64,000 nt of DNA from Cytospora piceicola (Eukaryota > Ascomycota > Sordariomycetes > Diaporthales > Cytosporaceae). The stretch spans positions 1,674,001 through 1,738,000 of the forward strand of contig JALQBC010000001.1 in the NCBI GenBank assembly GCA_023375675.1. The letters are read 5' to 3'. The notes beneath the pieces were generated by a model that was not told where the DNA came from, made no database searches, and was given only the letters and a program-made list of their open reading frames with translations. The translations under genes and the position numbers were made by a program. This document shows positions 21,529 to 31,762 of this stretch, in pieces; position 1 is the stretch's first letter; every line of letters starts with the position of its first letter.

Positions 21529-24500
21529 CTATATGGTAAAGGGAATCTCGATCTCATCCACGTTTCTCCCGCTTACAAGGAGCATATCAGGTCTTGAAGC
21601 TCCTTCCATGGGAGTTACTTCTAAACTCAATTTTTCCCCAGGCCACAAAGTCACATAGTTGTCCGACCACTTCAAAGGCACGACACTATCCCACTTATGG
21701 TGGCCCTCATTCGCCATGTAGTTGACAGCGACCAAATCCAGTCTGATGAAAACCGCCGGTATTTGGGACAGATTCTCAAGTCTGACCTCTATACTGCGCC
21801 CACCACTTTTGGGTCGTCTGACCGAGACCGACAAATTGGCTGTTCGCAGTTTGCTCAAGGCAGTGAAATCTGCGTACTTCTTGACGGGCGTGAAAAACCA
21901 ATTAGATTCTTTCCAGTCCAGCTTGTCGATGGACTTGGAGATCCAGTAGACGTTCCGGCTCAATACGGTGTCCTGCTCGTCCTTGAGAACGAGCCGCATC
22001 AGACCGATGTCCTTGATCTTTCTGACTTTGTTGATCCCGAAGAGTTTCTTGCTTTTATTGGGCTCTGTTTGGCAGGTAATGTACTTGTGATAGATAGGCA
22101 TATGCTCTGAGATTGTGGCAAAGGAATTGTTGGCAGCGGGGGTGCGCGCCGTGGAATTGGTGGCAGTGGGTTTGAGAGCACAGCCCTGGAGTTCGATTAT
22201 CTCCGCCTCGACTTTTCGCTGTCCTTGACGGTCAACCGAATGGTTGATCAGATAAACCGCCTTCCGTACATAGTCATACGCAAGGTGCTCCACGCGATTT
22301 CCCATCTTTGCACCGAAGTACGAACCTGCGGGGCGCATATAGAAATCGAATAAGTTCCAGTGCAGACCTGGCCAAGCGTTATTCAGCATCCAAAAGATCA
22401 CTCCAGTGGCTGGCCTCTTGACGTTCCATCTTGCTGAAAAAGCCTCGAACTGAGCCCTTGTTGCCTCGTAGTCTATCATCTGCGCCTTGATGAGGTAGTC
22501 ATGTATCGAAGTGGGAGGGCCATATCGGTGCCACAACGCATCGTTGTAAATTCTGCGCGTGGAGAATATCTCGGTGGGAGACATGTGATATTCCGTCTTG
22601 TTTGGATTGTGCCAGAGGTCGTTGACTTCGGGCCAGTCCATAAATTTCAACAAGCTGCCAATCTCGGGTGTGCCAACTCCTGCGCCCAACTCGGAACCGA
22701 ATCCGAATGCTGCCCCCATACGTTTGTGAGATGGTTTGGTATCGTACCAGTAGTTTGGTGGTACCCAATCATATGGACCATCCATCTTCATCCCTGAAGG
22801 ACCTAGCTGCTTGGGATACCCACGTTTCGAGCCGGACGAAATAATAGGAGCGTCCCAATGTGAAGCCTTCAGGCCTTCTACGTAGATAGCTGTGGCCTTG
22901 TTGTCCGGCTGAAAATCACTCCCAACTATGAACCCGAGCACACTGGGATGGGTCTGTAGCATCGCAACCTCGTGTCTTATACTAGAATTTGCGGTGGCGT
23001 AGTCGTTCGCGCTCCAGGCTGACGATGGAGGCGACAGGTCATCGTTGTAGCTCCAGGCCTCCCATTTATCACAGCATTCCCACCCTGGAAGGACCATGAT
23101 GCCAAGACGGTCGCAAATATCGTAGAGTTCTGGCTGTTCCATTTTCCCCTCTAGGCGTATAGTGTTGAGTCCTATATCCAAGACGTACTCGGCAATTTGA
23201 GTGAAGCGCGTAGCATTCCATCGGAGGAGCAGATCGGGCGCATACCCTGCACCTAAGACTTGAAATGGAACACCGTTGACTTTGAAGATCCGATCTTTAT
23301 ACTTGTTCAAGTGCGAAGTCACCCGACGGAGCCCAAAGGTGGCCTTGCGCGAGTCGGAGGTGATGTTATTGACTGATACATCGAGACGGGCCTGGAACAG
23401 AGGCTGAGAGCCCCATTTCCGCGGCCACCAGATGTCAGAAGCTGTGTACGGTAGATAAAAATCCAGTTCAAGCTCCCTCGATGCATATGGAAGCAGGGTA
23501 ACAACTGAAGTGGACGGATGGTCCTCCAAAATTGCGCTTTCGCAGATATGCTTCCTGTCGTCCTTTGATTTGTCTTCCTTGGAGTGACCTCCTTTTGAAT
23601 CATACCCAGAACTTTCCCTGAAAACATCAAACTTTGGTTGGATGGTGATGGTACGATTCTCGAGGTTTCGAGCATGTGCTCTAAGAATTACCCGTGCCAA
23701 AAATTCGTTGGATACGGAGAGTTTTGTGGTGACACTCAGAGGACCTAGTGCAACGGTTCCGGTCTGCCTCAGCGTAATATCTCGCCAAACACCAGCGCTA
23801 TGATCGACAGGGGACTGGTTCCAATCATTGAAAGACTGGGCCAAGTCTTGACTGTAGTTCGCTGGGTACACCTGAACTACCACAGCATTGTTCCCGCCTG
23901 CTATGTGCGTGATATCATAAGTATGACCGCCATAAGAGCCCGACTGGAACTCCTTAGTGGCAATCTGGCGTCCGTTGAGGAATATGTCCGCTTTTGGGAT
24001 TATACCATTTGTCTCGAGAAGGAAGTGTCTGCTTGGGCGAGGACTTAAAGAGAATTCCTGTCGATAAATCCAAGGGTCTGTGTAGATCGCAGTGCCTCTA
24101 TGTACCTCCATATTCTGACCGGCGTAGGAATATGCCAGGTCTGACCACGGACTCACTCGGGCGGCGTGCATGCATCCGATCACAGTGCATCTTGAGATAG
24201 GGATATGGTGCCATAGGCTCCAGTTTTCATTCCCAGGCAGTGACAGACCAGATAGATTCTATTGGGTAACAGGTCAGTTATTTATGTTTTGAGGAATTAT
24301 AGTTAGGGATTAGATGTTGCCAGGTCTCGTCATCGGTCCCTGGGAAAGTATGTACTTCTCAGAACATAGAATTTAGATAGGAGAACCGGAGAAGATGGTG
24401 AGGGGAGGGTGATATGACATATATAATAGGACTTTGTGAAGGAATAGCTGACCAAAGCTTCCCGGCTCGTTGTCCATAAGATTATTGGGAAAAAGCTGCC

Positions 24501-24633
24501 CTGGAGAAGTAAGAACTGTTATTATGCTTACATCGGGAACGAGAAACTTGGGGGCGAGATCCCACTTTGGGATGGGCGACACCTGGCCATTATCGGTAAC
24601 GAGAAGGGCAGTGAGAAACTGCTTGGGTAGCAT
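21529..24633 (-). CDS. Exo-beta-D-glucosaminidase (exochitosanase), GH2, two exons
   Basis: Exon 1 is 24633-24532 and exon 2 is 24258-21529; the 273-bp intron starts GTAAGC and ends CAATAG. The product is 943 residues. The join reads FLVPD|NLSGLSLPG, continuing a typical GH2 N-terminal sugar-binding domain (WSLWHHIPISRC; DPWIYRQEFSL; LNGRQIATKEF). Immunoglobulin-like and TIM-barrel domains follow (GLNTIRLEGK; MVLPGWECCDKWEAW). The acid/base position is in GFIVGSDFQPD, where Ser-Asp replaces the usual Asn-Glu, a hallmark of the exo-glucosaminidase subfamily. The nucleophile Glu is in FGSELGAGVGTPE. The enzyme removes glucosamine from the non-reducing end of chitosan. Exon 1 has only a short hydrophobic stretch (FLTALLV), so secretion is uncertain. 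An in-frame stop lies just upstream of the ATG. It is convergent with the small membrane protein gene. Confidence 0.88.
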
Positions 24634-24916
24634 ATCGTGACAGTGTTTTCAAGTCCGAGTGATGGAGTACGTGGATGATCTAATATAGAAGCAGACAAGA
24701 ATGACGGTGGAATTCATAAAACACGAAATGAGCTCCTCAAGGACAATGGGCGATAGGAATTTTATATCCCCCAAACAGAGTTCAACAATCTTTTTGTGAG
24801 GAGTATTCATGGAAGGGAATCATTAGGTTTTGGAGGTCAACAGGTGGCGTCAATGCGGCTCCGTGTATCATAGTCATTCCGTAACTTTATAGACTACGGA
24901 GGGCACGGACAACAGC

Positions 24917-25204
24917 TTAATAAAAAATTGTAGAACTATCACTAGTCATGAAATACTCAAACGGATCACTATACTTCTTTTCAAAAGCCATGTTTAGCCT
25001 TGGGGGAAGATTGTCCTCACTACCAACACTGTTCCCGACGAGTTATTCGTCCCAAAGAACATCAGGTCTTAAGTCATCCTTGATGTTGTACTCCGTCCTT
25101 ATATCCTCAACCAGTCTCAAAAGAATGCTTTGAATGTTCTCGTTTCCACATGACTCAAAGCGGTCCCTGAACGTTCCACGCGACCTGCTGAAACGTTCCA
25201 ATAA
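24917..25204 (-). pseudogene. Possible gene remnant with one in-frame stop
   Basis: On the minus strand, a 53-codon open stretch (25204-25046) with protein-like composition includes SRGTFRDRFESCGNENIQ and LRLVEDIRTEYNIKDDLRPD. It meets a TAA at 25045-25043. The same frame then continues for about 40 codons with similar composition (LPPRLNMAFEKKYSDPFEYF). No start codon or family is recognisable. It could be a broken exon, the 3' exon of an unrecognised gene, or chance. It sits between the GH2 and F-box genes, which share its strand. Confidence 0.2.
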
Positions 25205-25420
25205 TTACGTGCAAACATGTCTTCTTCGGATTTCTTCACGGCCTGACTGGTACCAAAGTGTAGATCTGAAATGTGTCGACGATCCTCGGCATGTGCGGCG
25301 TACTGTTCGGACTGTTGCTTATTGAGTGGCTTTCCATTTCCACACACAATGATGTTGCCCTGAAAAACCTCAATACTTACAGACTGACCAAAAGTCACAA
25401 TGTTTTCGTTTGCTGAAATC

Positions 25421-26074
25421 CTACGTTGACCAACGGGTAAGCTTCACAATGATATGTGAGGCTTCTCGTAATTCTGCCAGCGATGATTGGACAGACATGC
25501 CAACTTTGAGGACCAACAGCGAGTTCTTTTCCTTATCAAAGAGAGCCTGCCCATGCTCGCCCCAGAATAGACTCCAAGTGTAACCTTGCTCGGTCCATTG
25601 CTTCCAAAATTCCAAAAGCTGGCCCATACTAAGCCCACCGGTACTGCTAAGGTCGATCCTCTCAAATAGATGCTGAAAGCCCTGGCCGCTGAACTCGATT
25701 TTCCAGATACCTAATTTCGTCGCCGGCGGTTGTTGCACCAACATGTGGCGCCAGGTGGCTTCAGTCCGGAGGAATTTGTCATTTTTATCGCGTGTATTGC
25801 CCTTGGCGTCTATGAGGCTGTAGACGTCGACAGCATGGGGCTTGGTGAGTGAGAGCCTCTCGATATATGGCAATAGTAGAGGATTGGCCCGAGGTTGGAG
25901 ACCATATGACTGTCTCTCCGGTAAGACAAATAAAGCTCGTTGAAGGTCCAGTGAATCCCGGATAAAAATATTCCAGTAGCGGCATACTCGAGTCGCCGAA
26001 GTGAGTAACGTTTGAGGATCAAGTGCCTCAAGGATGATTTCTAGGAGCTCCGAAGTATTCAGCACGCGCTCCAT
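25421..26074 (-). CDS. F-box domain protein
   Basis: This is a single-exon frame of 217 residues. The N-terminal F-box is at residues 3-45: RVLNTSELLEIILEALDPQT, then LTSATRVCRYWNIFIRDSLDLQRALF. F-box proteins recruit substrates to SCF (Skp1-cullin) ubiquitin ligases. The remainder carries the TEATWRHMLVQQPPATKLGI motif seen in a large, fast-evolving family of fungal F-box proteins, followed by LSMGQLLEFWKQW. The target is unknown. The ATG is in good context. The stop is TAG at 25,421-25,423. The gene lies 0.86 kb left of the transposon block and shows no obvious RIP, so mutation did not spread detectably into it. Confidence 0.8.
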   Translation of the reverse strand: MERVLNTSELLEIILEALDPQTLLTSATRVCRYWNIFIRDSLDLQRALFVLPERQSYGLQPRANPLLLPYIERLSLTKPHAVDVYSLIDAKGNTRDKNDKFLRTEATWRHMLVQQPPATKLGIWKIEFSGQGFQHLFERIDLSSTGGLSMGQLLEFWKQWTEQGYTWSLFWGEHGQALFDKEKNSLLVLKVGMSVQSSLAELREASHIIVKLTRWST

Positions 26075-26929
26075 GGTGATAGCCGGATATATAGACTGGA
26101 AAAACTACTATACAGCATAGCGGTCATTCGTCGTGTACTCACCATTGTCTTCGGGACCTGCGGACCCTTTATAAGCCAGTCTCACCATTGAGGCTCAAAG
26201 GACCATAAGATTCAAGCCCGGTGTAGCTAGCGGCACAGTAAGCCTCCCAAGCTCAGCCGCCGCCGCTTGTGCCTTTGATTGGATTCCACGCGAGCCATGT
26301 GTCTGGCCGGTGAGTAAGATGCCTGTCTTACTTTGCAGTCGGTGTAAGCCCTTGTCAAATTGCAGACGAATTGGACCCTGGAGTTTCGAGTTGTGGACCC
26401 TTTTTGCAGGTCCAGACCGGCCCCTTTCCTCATTGGTATGACAGGATTCCCGGAGGCTGTTCAAATGTACCTGGGGCGCAAGTACCAACATCTATGTAAG
26501 TTTTAGGAGTCATAATCAGGCAAATACTGGTCGGACGCCAGCCGTTTGACGAAAGTCGGTCGGGGTTCGATGGTACTGAAATGGTCCTGTTGCACCCACT
26601 TAAAGAAGAAAATTGGGCCCAGAACTAATAAAGAAAAGGCGGTGCGGAGCTCAACAGGTTGGCGGGCAAAACCAGGAGGATAAATCAGTAATGCGCTTTG
26701 ACTCGATATAGAGCTTACCCTGTTCTGAGTCTAGCCGACCTCGAAAGGGACCAGTGTCATAAACGTCATGACTGGAGTCCCTTGAGCGCCAACTCAGACT
26801 GACCAAGCGTTACGAGTACCCAGATATAAAGTCTCATCTCGATATCTGTTCATACACATGAGCTCCTTGTTGACACCAACCCATCATAGTATGATTTTTG
26901 CCCGGCACAGTCAAGGTAGGACATATGTT
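26075..26929. other. Intergenic DNA left of the transposon insertion
   Basis: About 850 bp of normal base composition lies between the F-box gene and the target-site duplication. Open frames are short and unconvincing. The change to AT-rich DNA does not occur here; it happens inside the first LTR, at about 27,025-27,050. Confidence 0.5.
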
Positions 26930-26934
26930 CCCTG
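26930..26934. repeat. Left target-site duplication CCCTG of the copia element
   Basis: CCCTG directly precedes the TGTTGG start of the left LTR. It recurs directly after the TTAACA end of the right LTR at 54,477-54,481. A 5-bp duplication is normal for LTR retrotransposon integrases. Confidence 0.9.
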
Positions 26935-27083
26935 TGTTGGAAGTCAAACCATGGGTTAGGTAACCTGTACCGGTATACATTATATTACTCTGTATATAAA
27001 TAGCGCTGTCCCCGTTATATAGTTTCTTAAACACTCTCGCTCTTTAATATAATATACTTACTTACTTTATTTCTTACTTAATA
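26935..27083 (+). repeat. Left LTR of copia element (149 bp)
   Basis: It begins TGTTGGAAGTC and ends CTTAATA. It aligns without gaps to 54,328-54,476. About the first 95 bp keep normal G/C content; the last 55 bp show C-to-T and G-to-A changes relative to the right copy. Confidence 0.92.
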
Positions 27084-28935
27084 AGTTATAAGCTTAAGTT
27101 TTTTAGTACGGCCGGTACTAAGTTTATCTATACTTTTACTTTTAAACTTTATTAACCTCTTATTAATTAAAAAGTTCTTTTAAAAATACCGGCCGATTAT
27201 AATAAGACTAATACGCGAAAGCTTAACCCTTTATACCTTTAATAAATTTAAAAATCTCTTTAATATTTTATTAAGTTTATAAAATTTATTTACTTTAGTA
27301 TTAAAAATATTATACTAACTACTATTTTTATACCTTTTATAAGCTAGTTTTCGGTAATTATACCGTTACTTATATAATATATTAATATAACCTTAAATAA
27401 TAACTACTTAAAAAACCTTTAGTTATATAGTTACTCGATTAAAGATAATTTTTAATAATAGCTTAAACTATCGTTTAATTAAATAATTAAAACAGAAATC
27501 TTTTTTATAGAAAAAACGTTAAATTTATACCGAAATTATATAAATTAATATTAACCTCGGCGTTATAATATAGTAAACTTAATAATTTATTACTATTAAA
27601 CTTTATCGAGCTTTAAAGCTATAAGGCTAAAACGTTAAAACGGTAAATCTATCCGATAAAATAAAGCGATAAATAACTAGTATAGCTATTAATCTCTAAT
27701 AATAACGATAATAATAAAGGTTTTAACTAAATAAATAAGTCTTTTATACCTTTAATAAGTCTATAGATTATAGAAACTATTATAATATCGCTAATAAAGA
27801 ATAATCGTTAAGCTTAAAATAGCTTAAATACGAAATCTTTAAGTATTATAAAATATTAAACTTTATAACTAATTTTAAATCTTTAAAATAAAACTAACTT
27901 AAGAAAGTTAATATTTATAAAAACCTCTTTTATTAATTTAGTTAGTATAGTATTTACGTCGCTATAAAGAATAACTATAACAATATAACCTTTACTTTTA
28001 GTAAGCTCGATAAGTCCGAATAAAACTATAAAACTAATCTATTACTTAAAAGAAAAAAGTAAATAAATAAAACTAACTCCGAATTAACGTATATCTTTTA
28101 CTTTATAATAGCTATAATATTATTAAAATAACAGATAATAAAGTTAAAAAGTTAACCGACCGGAACTAAAAATATTAAAAACAACTTTTAATCTTAATAA
28201 ATAAGGCTTAAAGACTAATATAGTTTTTAAAGTATAAAAATACTTTAAAAGTAAACCGGTTTAACCGCTTTTTTACTCGAGATAAAAATATCCCGGAGAA
28301 AAGCGTAAAAGAAAGTAATAAAGAATTTAAAGCTTAAATAAATAACTAAGCTAATTATTAAAAATAAGCTTACGCTTAAATCTAATAACGTTTTAAAGAT
28401 AACGTAAAAGTATTTATTAAAGATTTATTTTCCGAAGGTAAATAAAAACAGATTTATATACTCTTTTATAAGCTAAAAAAACAGTATTTACTTTAAAGTT
28501 TCGCTTACTTTTAAAAACTTTTTTATAACTATAATAAACTTACTTTTAAGTTTTATACTAAAGTTACTTAGTTTATTAAAAAGCTATATAAATTAAAAGA
28601 TTAACTTTTCGAATATTATTTATTTATTATTATTAATAAATTTATTTTTATTAATAAGTTTTTTAATAGCTTCGGTTTAAATTTCGACGCTTTTTTTACT
28701 TTATTTTATATATAATCTAACTTTTTACTTAAAAAATTAAAGAATAAAATAGAAAAGGTAAAATTAGTTATTTTATTTAATAATATTATCGAAGTAGTTA
28801 AAGTAAAAGAGTAACGATAACGGTTATTTTAAAAAAAGATAATACTCTTTATTGTTAAATCTTTAGTCGTTTTTATTAATTAAACTCTATATAGCTTTTA
28901 TAAAGGAAAAGGTAAAGATAACTAATAATACTATT
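27084..28935 (+). pseudogene. Copia gag, 5' part (RIP-degraded)
   Basis: This is the internal region between the left LTR and the first nested element. The start (agttataagcttaag) is where a tRNA primer-binding site is expected, though it is too mutated to name the tRNA. Downstream is degenerate gag. The end reads into a CCHC zinc-knuckle-like pattern that resumes at 39,546, across the nested chromovirus. Many TAA/TAG codons interrupt it. Confidence 0.7.
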
Positions 28936-28940
28936 ATAAA
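28936..28940. repeat. Left target-site duplication ATAAA of chromovirus copy 1
   Basis: ATAAA precedes the LTR end TAATAG and recurs at 39,541-39,545 after the other LTR. Removing one copy restores the copia gag frame. Confidence 0.85.
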
Positions 28941-29178
28941 TAATAGTAACGGTACGGTATAGTAGTATATAATAAAGATAGATTCTCTTTTTCTTTCTTT
29001 ATATAACCGAGTATTCTTATAAACTATATATAAACTTATAAACCTACTATAAACTTACCTTAAGTTTACTATATAATTACCGTATATTTAACCGTCCGAA
29101 TTACCGGTAAATATATAGTAAATTTGTAGGTATGTTTATAAGTAGGTTCGCTATAAACTTACCGGTAAATATATAATA
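28941..29178 (-). repeat. LTR of chromovirus copy 1 (its 3' LTR)
   Basis: This 238-bp sequence matches 39,303-39,540 in direct orientation, and 43,123-43,360 and 53,486-53,723 in inverted orientation. It carries RIP-type differences. Confidence 0.9.
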
Positions 29179-29562
29179 ATTACCTTTAAAAGAAAAAATC
29201 TTTATTTACGGAAATATAAGTATTATAATCGTAATTAAATTAATAATAAGTTTATAGTATAAAAATAGTTATATTTATAGGATAAAAAGAAAAACCGTTA
29301 TTAATTTATAAAAAGAATATTATATTTAAGTAACGATAATATCTAAATTATAATATAACGAAATAACTAATAAAAGCCCGGGTAAACTATAGTAATATAT
29401 ATAGTAAAAAGAAATAAAAGCTTATAAAAGTATAAAGTATAGTTAAAAAAAGAGTACGGTTAACTATAAAAAAGGAAGGCGAAAGTAGTTTTTATCTTTA
29501 AGTATTTATTTTACGGTATTAATAAACCTACGTATATTATTAATACCGTTAAACGAATAGAA

Positions 29563-31662
29563 AAAAAAAAGTAATAACTGTTTTTATTTTTAAATATTTG
29601 TTATACGGCGTCGGTTTACCTATATATATAGTCGATACTACGAAAAAGCTTATAAACTTATAAACGTAAAATAATAAATATAAAAATAACTATAAAATAA
29701 TAACTAAACGACGACTGAATAAAACGTATTTTTAAAGAACTTAGTAGAGTTTTAACTCTTCTTTAGCTAAAAAGGATAATAAACCGAATAACGCTTTTAT
29801 ATTTTTATTAAAGACGTTTTTAGTTAACGTCGTAACTTTATTAAACGTTAAGGCTATAGCTTTAATTATACTATAAGCTTTAAGGTATAAATTTATACTA
29901 TATAAGCGGCGTTTAAACGTTTTAGTAAATATATAACTAAGGTTATTTATATAAAAATATTTTTATTTATAGTAAATACCTGTTTAATTAATATCGCCGC
30001 CTTTTTAAAACTTAGTTTTAATAAAACCGAAGTTTATTCGGTAGTAGAAGAAGTATTTAAATATAAAAGTAACGTTAAAGTATTATATATATAATTTTTT
30101 ATTAAGTTTTTAAATATAACAGATAAAGTTTACTACTTATATAATAGTACTATATAATATTATAATACTAATACTAGTTATATTAAGTAATAAAATAATA
30201 TAAAGCTTTTAATTATTTATTTAAATATAAACGTTAGTTTTAAGCTTATAACCTACCTTAATAACGTATATAATAAATATAATAGTATTAAACTCGGTAG
30301 ATACTTTAAGCTTATTACTTTTATATATATTATCGATAATAATAATAAGGTATATTAAACGTTTACGTTTTATAAAAGGCGAATTTACTTTAAACTTATC
30401 CGATTTATAAACTATAATAAGTAAACCGTCGTCGGTAGTATAACGCTTTTTATTTATAAAAAAGCTTTTAATAAGGTTAAACCGAAAGCTATATATTAGT
30501 TTTTCTTTAATATTATCTTTTATAAGAATAAAAGCGGTAAATAAGCTTTTTCGGCTTAATAACTATAAGTTTTATAATAAACGTCCGGAAGTTAGTTACG
30601 TTTTAAGCTTTTTAAAAGCGTTTATAATAACCTTAGCGTAGGTAATAATATCGGATATAAGGCTATAGTATTTCTTTTTAGTCTTTTACTATTCTTTTAT
30701 AATAGTATAACCGGTATTTATAAGCTCGGTACTTAAAAACTATAGGCTTATAATAACGTATTATATTATAACTAAGTTTATTTTATTAATAGTAAGGTTA
30801 CTTATACTTTAAGTAAATTAGCTTCTTTTATTATAACGAATATATTTATTACGCTTATAAGATAAGATAAATAAAAACGTAAGAAGACTATAAATAAATA
30901 AGTTTAAACCTTTTTAAACTAATATTATAAAAGAATTTAATAAATATACTAAGTTAGTTTTTTTATATTTATTTATAAGTAAATTTATTATTTAATTTAT
31001 ATAACCGTTTTATATATTAAAATAAAGCTTTTATTTATAGTATAATATACTATTATAGTTAATCTATATAAGGATAAGATATTAACTAAGGTATTATTAA
31101 GCTTTATAATAAGTAACCTTATAACTAATCGGGTATATTAAAAGCTTTAAAAATAATATATATATATTAAACTCTACCTTTCGGTCGGTAAGGTTAGTAT
31201 ATCTTTTATCGATTACTTCTTATCGAAAATATATTTACTCGGCTATATAGTAATATAAGTAAATATCGAATCGGGTATTAGTAATAAATATTTTAATAAA
31301 TACCGCCGATTTTCTTTTATATAAGTAAAGCCTTTATTTATATTTATCGAAGTTTAGTATATCTTAATATAAAGCCTTATAAACCTTTATCGAGTATTCT
31401 TTTATATAGCTTTTTTATAAGTATAAATAACTAAGGTTATAAAAAGTAAAGTATAGTATTAAGTAAAACTCTAATATTTTAAAATACTTATAAGATATTC
31501 GGCCGTTAATATTTTATATAGGTTTTTTAATCTAATATATATACTTAATAGTAAATATAAAGTAAGTTCGATATAATAGTTTTAAATTATATAAAATAGC
31601 GAATAAACGGTAATTTTAAAGTAAGTTCTTAAGTAAAATACTTTATATAATAGTTAAGCTAA
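29563..31662 (-). pseudogene. Extra ORF (ORF3) of chromovirus copy 1, degenerate
   Basis: This is the inverted counterpart of the third frame described in copy 2 (about 51,001-53,100). Translation of part of it (around 30,290-30,490, minus strand) gives YKSDKFKVNSPFI, identical in copy 2, flanked by the segment IIIIDNIYKSNKLK (IVVIDDIYKNDKLK in copy 2). About 65 codons there run without a stop. Coordinates are mirrored from copy 2 and are approximate. Function is unknown. Confidence 0.55.
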
Positions 31663-31762
31663 TAATATAATATTTTAAAAGTAAGCTTTAATAAAAGGAA
31701 TAAAATAGAAAAAAATAGTAAATAATATAAAAAAAGAAATTTAAGTTAATAGTTAATCGGTA

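Noticed and set aside
26834..27034. Two similar small minus-strand ORFs at 26,834-27,034 and 54,122-54,427
   Set aside because: Their similarity comes from the copia LTR they both cross, so they are not genes.
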